Part shown: one piece after another, positions 9,361 to 16,469 of the stretch
Layout: the number at the start of each line of letters is the position of its first letter
Numbering within the stretch: the stretch's first letter is position 1
DNA from: Shinella zoogloeoides
GTDB lineage: Bacteria; Pseudomonadota; Alphaproteobacteria; Rhizobiales; Rhizobiaceae
Direction: 5' to 3'
DNA: 64,000 bases
Assembly: GCF_030733845.1 (NCBI RefSeq)
Contig: NZ_CP132311.1
Location: forward strand, 1,305,501 to 1,369,500
Notes under the pieces: generated by a model
Seen by the model: the letters and a program-made list of their open reading frames with translations, nothing else
Database searches by the model: none
Told to the model about the DNA's origin: nothing
Made by a program: the position numbers and the translations under genes

Positions 9361-9862
9361 AGTTGGTGGCGCGCTCGATCTTGATCTCGCCGAGGTCGTC
9401 GATCAGCACCGTCCAGCTTTCGGGTTCCGCCGCCTTCGGATCCGTCTTCAGGTAGACCGTGGCGAAGAGGCCCGGCTGGGTGGTGATCCCGGTCGAATTT
9501 TCCGGGCGGATGTCCGTGATATAGGGCTTCATCGCCGAAAACTCGTCCAGCACGGCGGAAGACGCGATCTTCGGACCGTCGGCGGTCGCCTCGATCTGCT
9601 GGAGATGGACCTGTGCTGTGCCGTCCGGCTGGCGCACGGCGATGAGCTTGTAGTAGCCGCGGCGTGAAGTCGCCGGTTCGGCCGTTTCCGGCTTGGCGGT
9701 AGCCGTGTCCTGCTGCGTGTCGTCCTCGGCCGGTTCTTCCCAGAAGCCGGTGCTCACCACGAAGGTGATCGTTTCCGAAACGGGGGAGGCATCCTCTGCA
9801 AAGGCCGGCCCGCCGGCTATGATGAGGAAGGCGAGGGCGCTGGCAAGCATGGGCCGTTTCAT
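9359..9862 (-). CDS. Secreted protein of unknown function
   Basis: 167 aa. A clear Sec signal peptide (MKRPMLASALAFLIIAGGPAFA, Ala-X-Ala type cleavage) is followed by an acidic Thr/Glu/Pro-rich linker (about 45-65) and a mixed alpha/beta C-terminal part. The ribosome site AGGAG lies 6 bases before the ATG, so it is surely translated. It starts 30 bp downstream of the nadK stop on the same strand and may be co-transcribed with it. I do not recognise a domain; periplasmic location is the only supported inference. Confidence 0.7.
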   Translation of the reverse strand: MKRPMLASALAFLIIAGGPAFAEDASPVSETITFVVSTGFWEEPAEDDTQQDTATAKPETAEPATSRRGYYKLIAVRQPDGTAQVHLQQIEATADGPKIASSAVLDEFSAMKPYITDIRPENSTGITTQPGLFATVYLKTDPKAAEPESWTVLIDDLGEIKIERATN

Positions 9863-9892
9863 GGCGAACTCCTGTCCGGATGGGTCGCGGCA

Positions 9893-10666
9893 TCAATAAT
9901 CGAATTGTTCGGCAAGAATCCGGTCGGACCAGGAATGATCCGGGTCGGAGAGGATGCGCGCCGAAAGCCCCACCGATTCGGCGATGCGCACAGACGTCAC
10001 GGACTTGACCTCGGTATTGTCGGCCACCGCGTTGACGGGCCGCTTTTCGGCTTCCAGCACCTCGATCTCCACCGTCACCTTGTTCGGCAGCAGCGCGCCG
10101 CGCCAGCGGCGGGGCCGGAACGGGCTGACCGGGGTGAGCGCGAGAAGCGGAGCCTCCAGCGGCAGGATGGGGCCGTGGGCGGAAAGGTTGTAGGCCGTGG
10201 AACCGGCGGGCGTCGCCAGAAGCAGGCCGTCGCAGATCAGTTCCTCCAGCCGCATGCGCCCGTCGATGCTGACCCGCAGTTTCGCCGCCTGGTAGGACTG
10301 GCGGAAAAGGTACACTTCGTTGATCGCCAGCGCCCGCCGTTCCTGTCCGCTCGCATCGCTCGTCACCATTTCGAGCGGCCGGAAGGCGTTTTCCACCGCA
10401 TGCTCGATCCGCGCCTCGAGATCCTGCGTCTCGTAGCGGTTCATCAGGAAGCCGATGGAGCCCCGGTTCATGCCGTAGACGCGTTTGCCGGTATTCATCG
10501 TCGTGTGCAGCGTCTGCAGCATGAAGCCGTCGCCGCCGAGCGCCACGATCACATCGGCCTCTTCCGGATCGGCATTGCCGTAGATGGCGATCAGCTCGTT
10601 GCGCGCTTCCTGCGCTTCGCTCGCCTGCGAGGCGACGAAGGAGAGGGAGGTGAATTTACGCGTCAT
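9893..10666 (-). CDS. nadK: NAD kinase
   Basis: Phosphorylates NAD to NADP using ATP or polyphosphate; cytoplasmic. 257 aa from the ATG at 10666 (MTRKFTSLSF); a further ATG 15 bp upstream is possible but adds non-family residues. The family signature GGDG is at 44-47 (VALGGDGFMLQ), and the conserved NE and the D-G-x-x-x-(A/S)-T-P-x-G-S-T-A-Y block (CDGLLLATPAGSTAYNLSAHG) are intact. It is followed 30 bp on by the secreted protein gene, possibly an operon. Confidence 0.95.
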   Translation of the reverse strand: MTRKFTSLSFVASQASEAQEARNELIAIYGNADPEEADVIVALGGDGFMLQTLHTTMNTGKRVYGMNRGSIGFLMNRYETQDLEARIEHAVENAFRPLEMVTSDASGQERRALAINEVYLFRQSYQAAKLRVSIDGRMRLEELICDGLLLATPAGSTAYNLSAHGPILPLEAPLLALTPVSPFRPRRWRGALLPNKVTVEIEVLEAEKRPVNAVADNTEVKSVTSVRIAESVGLSARILSDPDHSWSDRILAEQFDY

Positions 10667-10892
10667 GCCCTGATCCCGCATCCTCGCTGCAAGCCCGGAA
10701 CATTTCCGCTTTTCTCCGAATCGCGAAAACGCCCTGTCTTTTGTTTTTACGCAATTCCGGCCGCAAAACCGCTACGCGATTTGCTGGAATTGCCCTAGCC
10801 CACGGCGGGCCGGTCTTTGTCGCATGCCTTTACGGCACGCGCATCTGAAAAATATGACAATGGCGGGATGGGCGGCAGCGGCGCGATCGCAC

Positions 10893-11102
10893 TCAGGATT
10901 TCCGGCCGCCCGTCTGCGCGTCGAGGCTTTTGAGCGCGGCCTGGCCGGCGACGGCCGCCTGCAAGGCATTGGGGAAGGGGCCGTTTAACGGATAGGTCAC
11001 GCCGTAATGGGTCAAGGCGAAATAATAGTGCCCGTTGCGCCCCTTCTCCACCGTGACCTTCGAGACAGGTTCCTTGCCCGCCGTTTCCTTGTCTGCCGCC
11101 AC
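10893..11102 (-). CDS. Small protein of unknown function
   Basis: 69 aa. I chose GTG 11102 because a strong GGGAGGA Shine-Dalgarno lies 6-7 bases upstream; the ATG at 11156 in the same frame has none. The charged N-terminus is followed by a compact core (KVTVEKGRNGHYYFALTHYG) and an Ala-rich helix. No membrane segment or signal peptide. It resembles, from memory, small proteins found scattered in rhizobial genomes, without known function. The gene stands alone between nadK and the small ORF pair downstream. Confidence 0.55.
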   Translation of the reverse strand: MAADKETAGKEPVSKVTVEKGRNGHYYFALTHYGVTYPLNGPFPNALQAAVAGQAALKSLDAQTGGRKS

Positions 11103-11305
11103 GTCCGTTCCTCCCGCAAGATCGCTCCGCGCCGCCGCCGGCCCTGTCGCCGGCATCCCGGCACGAAACGGGATTGATGATGCCGCAAGGGCATCGTTGA
11201 GCTATAGACGCCTATAGGCCAGTCGGCCCCGAACGGCAATGCGCCGTCATGTGGGAGCGGCCGCCTTCCGATTGATGATTAGCTATCCAGGGAGAATGGC
11301 CCGCG

Positions 11306-11503
11306 TCAGGGTTCGCAACCGCACCGCGGATCGGCCCGGCGCCGTTCCATCACGAGCGTCGCGATGGCAAGTCGTTCCTCAACCGCATCGCGTTCCGCGA
11401 TCAGCGTGCGCAAGGCTTCCAGCGCATCGCCATCATGAAGGGCGAGGATTTCGACCGCTTCCTTGCGGTCCGTCTCGTCCGTGCGTCGCAGCGCCGGCAT
11501 CAT
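11306..11503 (-). CDS. Small helical protein, second of an overlapping pair
   Basis: 65 aa, strongly helical and charged, with the core EAVEILALHDGDALEALRTLIAE split as EAVEILALHDG then DALEALRTLIAE; it ends in a Cys-rich tail PRCGCEP. Its ATG overlaps the stop of the upstream small ORF in ATGA, so translation is probably coupled. The pattern LALHDGDAL-ALRTLI recalls unannotated small rhizobial proteins. No function can be given. Confidence 0.6.
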   Translation of the reverse strand: MMPALRRTDETDRKEAVEILALHDGDALEALRTLIAERDAVEERLAIATLVMERRRADPRCGCEP

Positions 11504-11667
11504 TGCAGCCGCAGCTCCAGTTGCTTCTTGCTCTTCAGGACATAGAGCGGCTTGGCAGAGGCTGCGGCCTTGCGCTGAAGTTCAAGACGGTTCTGCATCT
11601 GCCGTTCGCGCAGGGACCGGCAGGCTTCGAGAATGGCATTTCCGCGTTCCAGAGCATCGTTCTGCAT
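11500..11667 (-). CDS. Very small basic protein, first of an overlapping pair
   Basis: 55 aa, beginning MQNDALERGNAILEACRSLR and ending KKQLELRLQ; basic and predicted to be one long helix, possibly a coiled coil. A GGAGG lies 8 bases before the ATG, good evidence of translation. The stop codon overlaps the start of the next ORF by four bases (ATGA). It is short enough to be missed by length-filtered gene callers. Function unknown. Confidence 0.55.
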   Translation of the reverse strand: MQNDALERGNAILEACRSLRERQMQNRLELQRKAAASAKPLYVLKSKKQLELRLQ

Positions 11668-11925
11668 CGTTGCGTCCTCCGAATGTTCTCTTTATGTTCC
11701 GTTTTGCGTGAACAGTCAAGAAGCAGATCGAGAACGAGATTCAAGGCTGAGGAACCGGAGCAGGGCGCGCTTCGTGTGGTTTTTCGCCGCCGAAATCTGC
11801 AACGCCATCAATGTGTTGCACCATACGGCGTGATCACGAAGCCGTGAAAAAAGCGACGGCAATGAAACTCTCGTCGCGCCTCGGTCGTTACGACACCGGA
11901 AGTAACCCATGGAAGGAATTGAAAA

Positions 11926-12204
11926 ATGACCAGCTCCATCAAGGCACTTTTTGCATCCGCTCTCTTCGCCGCTTCCGTTCTCGGCGGCTCGCAGGCCCTG
12001 GCCGCCGGTGACGGCGAGTATTATCAGGGCGTAACCCCGCCCATGGCCGACGGCATGAACCATGCCCAGTCCGCTGAAGGCGACGGTGTCGATCTGTTCT
12101 CGACGCAGAGCATCAACAAGCCCGACGAGGGCGCCGACCCGACCAGCGGGGAAATCAGCCCTGCCGACGGCGACTATTACCAGGGTACCGAAGAGCAGCG
12201 CTAG
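11926..12204 (+). CDS. Small exported protein with paired D-G-(D/E)-YYQG motifs
   Basis: 92 aa. A signal peptide (MTSSIKALFASALFAASVLG through SQALA) is followed by an acidic, Gly/Asp-rich mature part of about 65 residues. A motif GDGEYYQG occurs at its start and ADGDYYQG at its very end, so it is a tiny bipartite repeat. GGAAGGA lies about 8 bases before the ATG. Its own terminator follows. Mature protein is acidic and probably disordered; periplasmic or surface location inferred. I do not recognise the family. Confidence 0.7.
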   Translation: MTSSIKALFASALFAASVLGGSQALAAGDGEYYQGVTPPMADGMNHAQSAEGDGVDLFSTQSINKPDEGADPTSGEISPADGDYYQGTEEQR

Positions 12205-12239
12205 TTCCGGCTCTCGGTTCCAATACTGGATGAACAAAG

Positions 12240-12268
12240 AGCGGACGCCTCGGGCGTTCGCTTTTTTA
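12240..12268 (+). terminator. Rho-independent terminator
   Basis: A 9-bp stem GCGGACGCC with GGCGTTCGC (one G-U pair, 3-base loop) followed by TTTTTT, 36 bp after the YYQG-motif gene. It lies immediately left of the IS200-like element. Confidence 0.85.
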
Positions 12269-12330
12269 TGGAATAAATAAACCTCCACCTACGGTGGAGG
12301 ACTGGACTGGTTCTACATTGTCGTTGAGAG

Positions 12331-12380
12331 ACCTCCGCGCTTGGACCGCTAGATTGGCCGAGACATAGAACGGAGGTTTT
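12331..12380 (+). promoter_or_regulatory. Hairpin likely to hide the tnpA ribosome site
   Basis: ACCTCCG at 12331-12337 is fully complementary to CGGAGGT at 12371-12377, which contains the tnpA Shine-Dalgarno, four bases before the ATG. Pairing would sequester the site. IS200 of Salmonella is known to limit transposase with such a leader stem; here the same is inferred from complementarity. Confidence 0.6.
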
Positions 12381-12815
12381 ATGGACGAACGATCGCAATC
12401 ACACGCGACGTGGGACTGCAAATATCATGTGGTCTTCGCGAGTAAGTACCGAACGAAGCGCCTTTACGGGGACGTAAGGCGTGAGTTGGGTGATCTGCTG
12501 CATAATCTTGCTCGACAAAAGGGATGCGAGATCAGGGAAGGGCACTTGATGCCCGACCATGTGCACATGCTGATATCGATCCCGCCGAAATACTCGGTGT
12601 CTTCGATTGTCGGCTTTTTGAAAGGCAAGACGGCCCTTTACGTGGCCAACAAATATGCCCGCAAGCGGCGCTACAAGGGCTATCACTTTTGGGCGCGTGG
12701 GTACTTCGTCTCTACGGCTGGCTATGATGAGCAGGTCGTCAGACGTTATATCCGTAATCAGGAAAAGGCCGACAAAGCTTCCGACTTTGCCGACCTCTTT
12801 AACCGTAGCTACTAA
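12381..12815 (+). CDS. tnpA: IS200/IS605-family transposase TnpA (Y1 HUH)
   Basis: 144 aa, full family length. Single-strand DNA transposase acting as a dimer. The HUH metal motif is in LMPDHVHMLISI (His-Val-His), and the catalytic tyrosine is in RRYIRNQEKAD near the C-terminus. The N-terminal CKYHVVFASKYR block is typical of the group. The frame is intact, so the element may still be mobile. The ribosome site can be covered by an upstream complementary segment. Confidence 0.93.
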   Translation: MDERSQSHATWDCKYHVVFASKYRTKRLYGDVRRELGDLLHNLARQKGCEIREGHLMPDHVHMLISIPPKYSVSSIVGFLKGKTALYVANKYARKRRYKGYHFWARGYFVSTAGYDEQVVRRYIRNQEKADKASDFADLFNRSY

Positions 12816-12943
12816 CACATAGCAAAACCGCTTCTAGCGGTTCAAGCGCAGCGTTTCAAACCTCCACCTCTGGTGGAGGTCATGACTTGTATGGGGAATG
12901 GGGCGCCGGAAACGGCGCTGTCAGCCTACCGAAGATATGGAAA

Positions 12944-13019
<76 letters not shown>

Positions 13020-13072
13020 ACTCTGCGAGGGAGTTAGCATATTCTCCGCCGCTGTAAAGCAAAAAGGGCGTT

Positions 13073-14020
13073 TCAGATCGACCAGTTGCTGTCGGAGGCC
13101 GCCCTGGGGACGATTTCCTGGCAGCGTTCCATCGAGCGCGGCAGGTTTTCGGCCAAGTGGTCGATGAGGGCGCGAACGGCAGGCAGCATGCCGTGGCGCG
13201 AGGTGAAGACGGCGTGCACGGCCGATTCGGCGCTCGTCCAGTCCGGCAGAACCGGCGTCAGCAGGCCGCTGCGAAAACCGCGCTCGACAATCATGTCCGG
13301 CAGCAGGCCGAGGCCGACGCCCTCGATCGTCGCCCGCTCCAGCACGCTGAAATCCGAGCAGGTCAGCACCGGCGAATGGGAGACGTCGTGCACCTCGCCA
13401 TTGGCGTGGTACAGCGTCCAGATGGCGCGTGGGTTGTTTTCCTGCATGGAGAGCGTTGGCACGCGGCCGATCGTGTCGAGATCGATCGGGCCGTAGCGCT
13501 CGAGAAAGCGCGGGCTTGCCGCGAGATAGCGCCGCGTGCCGCCGAAGCGGCGCACGATCAGCGATTGGTCGGTATCGTAGCTGTCGCGCACGCGCAGCGC
13601 GACGTCGATCCGTTCCTCGATGAGATCGACCGGCCGGCCGGTGGTGAGGATGGAGAGGCGCACCAGCGGAAAGCGCTTCATGAAGCCGGGCAGGATATCG
13701 GCCACGACAGGCGCGAAGCCCGGCGGCATCGACAGGCGGACGGTGCCCGCCGGCTCGGCCTTGGCGACGGCGACGACGGCTTCGGCCGCCTCCACGCCTG
13801 ACAGCACCGCCTCGCAGCGCTCGTAGAAGGACTGGCCGATATCGGTGACGGCGAGTTTGCGGGTCGAGCGTTCGATGAGCCGCACGCCGAGCTGCTCCTC
13901 CAGCGCCGCGATCCGCTTGCTGATCTTCGATTTCGGCACGGAGAGCGCATGGGCCGCCGCCGTAAAACCCTTGTGCCGCACGACGGCGGCGTAGAGTGCG
14001 AGATCGTTCAGGTCCTGCAT
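13073..14020 (-). CDS. LysR-family transcriptional regulator
   Basis: 315 aa. An N-terminal winged helix-turn-helix (about 1-62; GFTAAAHALSVPKSKISKRI) is followed by a periplasmic-binding-fold effector domain (about 90-295). The ATG at 14020 follows GGAGAGACACC, a good ribosome site, and gives the family N-terminus MQDLNDLALYAAVV. An upstream ATG in frame adds 13 unlikely residues. Divergent from the azoreductase gene with a 130-bp gap, the usual arrangement in which the regulator controls the neighbour; the effector, perhaps a quinone or electrophile, is inference. Confidence 0.92.
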   Translation of the reverse strand: MQDLNDLALYAAVVRHKGFTAAAHALSVPKSKISKRIAALEEQLGVRLIERSTRKLAVTDIGQSFYERCEAVLSGVEAAEAVVAVAKAEPAGTVRLSMPPGFAPVVADILPGFMKRFPLVRLSILTTGRPVDLIEERIDVALRVRDSYDTDQSLIVRRFGGTRRYLAASPRFLERYGPIDLDTIGRVPTLSMQENNPRAIWTLYHANGEVHDVSHSPVLTCSDFSVLERATIEGVGLGLLPDMIVERGFRSGLLTPVLPDWTSAESAVHAVFTSRHGMLPAVRALIDHLAENLPRSMERCQEIVPRAASDSNWSI

Positions 14021-14150
14021 GGTGTCTCTCCGATGGATGCCTGATTTATTGTTTCCCATTTGAAACGGTCAATTGGATTTTTGCTGTCTAATCACGCGAT
14101 TGTTTTCGGAACATATGTGTTGCACCCAATTCAAGCAAAGGTGTTGACCC

Positions 14151-14774
14151 ATGAACGTTCTCCATATCGACTCCGGCATCCTCGGAGACCATTCCGTATC
14201 CCGCCGCCTGACCGCGGCCGTCGTCGCCCAGATCAAGGCCGAGCAGCCGGGCGCCACGGTGACCTATCGCGATCTCGTCGCAAGCCCGCTGCCGCATCTT
14301 TCCGGCGCCCACCTGATGGCGGCCAATGCCAAGCCGGAAGACGTCGATGCCAGGATCGCGGCCGACGTCGCCGAGAGCCAGGTCGTCCTCGACGAATTCC
14401 TCTCTGCCGACACCATCATCCTCGGCGTGCCCATGTACAATTTCTCCCTGCCCAGCCAGCTCAAGGCCTGGATCGACCGCGTCGCCGTCGCCGGCAAGAC
14501 GTTCCGCTATACGGCCGAAGGGCCGGAAGGCCTTGCCAAGGGCAAGAAGGTCATTATCGTTTCTACCCGCGGCGGCCACTACAGCGCCGGCCCAGCGGCT
14601 GCAATGGACCACCAGGAGAGCTACCTGAAGGTCGTGCTCGGCTTCTTCGGCATCACGGATGTGGAAGTGGTGCGCGCGGAGGGCCTGAACCTCAGCGCCG
14701 ATTCGAAGGTCGAAGCCATTTCCGAAGCTGAGCGCACCATTTCGGGCCGGGCCAACCTGCGGCTCGTCGGCTGA
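14151..14774 (+). CDS. azoR: FMN-dependent NADH-azoreductase
   Basis: 207 aa, flavodoxin-like fold. Reduces quinones and azo dyes with NADH by two electrons, a protection against thiol and quinone stress. The FMN-phosphate contact is at the N-terminal Ser-rich turn (SGILGDHSVSRRL), and the family motif VPMYNFSLPSQLKAWIDR and STRGGHYS block are present. It is divergent from a LysR gene and has its own strong terminator. Substrate range cannot be read from sequence. Confidence 0.93.
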   Translation: MNVLHIDSGILGDHSVSRRLTAAVVAQIKAEQPGATVTYRDLVASPLPHLSGAHLMAANAKPEDVDARIAADVAESQVVLDEFLSADTIILGVPMYNFSLPSQLKAWIDRVAVAGKTFRYTAEGPEGLAKGKKVIIVSTRGGHYSAGPAAAMDHQESYLKVVLGFFGITDVEVVRAEGLNLSADSKVEAISEAERTISGRANLRLVG

Positions 14775-14790
14775 CGATAAACTCCGAAAC

Positions 14791-14832
14791 GCAAAGGCCC
14801 GCCGGCTGAAACCGGCGGGCCTTTGCGTTTTT
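14791..14832 (+). terminator. Rho-independent terminator after azoR
   Basis: A perfect 15-bp stem (14791-14805 with 14812-14826, arm GCAAAGGCCCGCCGG, six-base loop), then GTTTTT. It separates azoR from the convergent rlmB. Confidence 0.9.
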
Positions 14833-14845
14833 CCGTGCCGGCGGT

Positions 14846-15721
14846 TCAGCCGAAGAGATGGCGGTGCGTGGCGTAGAGCGCGATGGCGGCCGCATTGGAG
14901 ACGTTGAGCGACTTGATCGCGCCGGGCATGTCGAGACGGGCGAGCGCCTTGCAGGTGGCGCGCGTCTTCTGCCTTAGGCCCTTGCCTTCCGCGCCCATGA
15001 CGAGCGCGATGCGCTGGCCGGACAGCGTTCCCTCCAGCGGCGCCGGCCCTTCCGAATCAAGGCCGATCGTCACGAAGCCGAGCTTGTGCAACTCTTCCAG
15101 CGCATCGGAAAGGTTGGTGATCTGGACATAGGGGATGAGTTCAAGCGCGCCGGAGGCGGTCTTGGCGAGCACGCCCGATTCGGTCGGCGAATGGCGCTGC
15201 GTGGTGATGACCGCGCCGGCATTGAAGGCGACGGCCGAGCGCATGATGGCGCCGACATTGTGCGGGTCCGTGACCTGATCGAGCACCAGAAGCAGCGGGC
15301 TGTCCTTCAGCGCCTCGAGCCGGCGCACCGGCAGCGGGCGCGTTTCCAGCATCACGCCCTGGTGGATGGCGTCCGCGCCGAGGACCTTGTCGAGATCGGA
15401 GGGAAGCACGGTCTCGACCGGGTAGGGCAGCGTCGAGAAATCCGGCAGCTCCAGCCGCTGGGCGGCATTCAGGCTCACCGAGAGCTTGATGATCTTGCGC
15501 TCGGGATTGTCGAGCGCCGCGCGCACGGTGTGCAGGCCATAAAGATAGACCTGGTCCGGGGCGAGGGTGGGCGGCTTCCAGCCTTCCGCCGGCTTGCGGC
15601 GGCGGTCGTCCTTCGGCGTCGGGATCTCGCCGCGCTCGCGCTTCTGGTCGCGGTGCGCCCGGCGCAGGTTGGCGTAATGGGTGTCTTTTGCGGACTTGCC
15701 GCCGGTGTCATCTTTGCTCAT
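14846..15721 (-). CDS. rlmB: 23S rRNA (guanosine-2'-O-)-methyltransferase RlmB, SpoU/TrmH family
   Basis: 291 aa from the ATG at 15721 (MSKDDTGGKSAKD). The open frame reaches 80 codons further upstream, but that part is not family-like. A basic N-terminal tail, then the substrate-binding domain (YLYGLHTVRAAL), then the knotted SPOUT domain with motif 1 NVGAIMRSA, motif 2 VMGAEGKGLR and motif 3 LNVSNAAAIALY. Methylates the 2'-OH of a 23S rRNA guanosine (G2251 in E. coli) using SAM. It lies beside tRNA-Tyr and tRNA-Gly, a common alphaproteobacterial arrangement. Other TrmH paralogues are possible, but domain make-up favours RlmB. Confidence 0.88.
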   Translation of the reverse strand: MSKDDTGGKSAKDTHYANLRRAHRDQKRERGEIPTPKDDRRRKPAEGWKPPTLAPDQVYLYGLHTVRAALDNPERKIIKLSVSLNAAQRLELPDFSTLPYPVETVLPSDLDKVLGADAIHQGVMLETRPLPVRRLEALKDSPLLLVLDQVTDPHNVGAIMRSAVAFNAGAVITTQRHSPTESGVLAKTASGALELIPYVQITNLSDALEELHKLGFVTIGLDSEGPAPLEGTLSGQRIALVMGAEGKGLRQKTRATCKALARLDMPGAIKSLNVSNAAAIALYATHRHLFG

Positions 15722-16003
15722 GCGGCCATATAAAGCATGTCGTGCGAAAGTGTGCAGGGGATTTGCGATAAAGGCGGGTGAAATTCGAAAGCCTGCCGGC
15801 TGCATGCGGTCACTCCGACAGGACCGGCGCGTCATGAACGGCTTGCGTCCGGCATTTGGGGACGATGACGTTTTTCGCAATTTTTTCCGTGACGTCGTGT
15901 TGACAGGACGAATTGTGCCCGTCATATACGCCGCCAGATCGAAGGCGCCGCCGAGAGGCACTGCCCGCCGGTCGACACTGGTCGCATGATCCCGACGGAA
16001 TAT

Positions 16004-16088
16004 GGAGGGATGCCCGAGTGGTTAAAGGGGACGGACTGTAAATCCGTTGGCTCAGCCTACGTTGGTTCAAATCCAACTCCCTCCACCA
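16004..16088 (+). tRNA. tRNA-Tyr (anticodon GTA)
   Basis: An 85-nt class II tRNA with encoded CCA and a long variable arm (GGCTCAGCC region). The acceptor GGAGGGA pairs with TCCCTCC. The anticodon loop CTGTAAA gives GTA. First of a Tyr-Gly pair. Confidence 0.96.
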
Positions 16089-16116
16089 TTCCGTTGCTTC
16101 GGATCATGACCACCCC

Positions 16117-16190
16117 GCGGGTATAGCTCAATGGTAGAGCAGCAGCCTTCCAAGCTGAATACGCGGGTTCGATTCCCGCTACCCGCTCCA
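16117..16190 (+). tRNA. tRNA-Gly (anticodon TCC)
   Basis: 74 nt with encoded CCA. The acceptor GCGGGTA pairs with TACCCGC. The D-arm is AGCTCAATGGTAGAGC, and the anticodon loop CTTCCAA gives TCC. It starts 28 nt after tRNA-Tyr, so the two are probably one transcript. Confidence 0.96.
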
Positions 16191-16469
16191 ATATTTCAAT
16201 AATTTACGAAACCTGGTGCCACTTGCGCCTTCAGCGCCGGCTGTTCGCGCCTGCACTCGCATTTTCGGGATGCCGCCGCGGCTGGCCCTTGATCCACCTC
16301 GTAATCCATGCCTCTATTCAACCTTGAATGGGCGAGGGGCTTCGACGTGCAGGCTTCAGGTACCAGGACGGTCGTCTCGCGGCGGCGAAACGCCGGCGCG
16401 GGCCTGGTCTTACCCCGTCCGCAAGACGCAACGGAAAGCTTGAGGGCTGGTAATTTGCCGAAGAATTCC

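Larger units (their letters stand above)
12280..12885 (+). mobile_element. IS200/IS605-family insertion sequence (tnpA only)
   Basis: A compact element bounded by matching imperfect-palindrome ends. The left end hairpin is CCTCCACC-TAC-GGTGGAGG (12282-12300) and the right end is CCTCCACC-TCT-GGTGGAGG (12861-12879). Subterminal hairpins instead of terminal inverted repeats, and a single Y1 transposase, define the IS200 group; there is no tnpB. A further hairpin AACCGC-TTCTA-GCGGTT (12826-12842) follows tnpA. Exact cleavage sites cannot be fixed from one copy, so the limits are approximate to about 10 bp. It lies between a terminator and tRNA-Thr and interrupts no visible gene. Confidence 0.85.

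Noticed and set aside
11239..11847. 202-aa plus-strand ORF
   Set aside because: Covers the opposite strand of the coupled small ORFs, which have proper ribosome sites; this one has none and an unlikely composition.
15722..15961. 80-residue N-terminal extension of RlmB
   Set aside because: Does not resemble the family; the ATG at 15721 gives the usual basic N-terminus and length.
16308..16469. 54-residue N-terminal extension of glucose-6-phosphate dehydrogenase
   Set aside because: Arg-rich and unlike the family, and it starts too far before the conserved dinucleotide motif.
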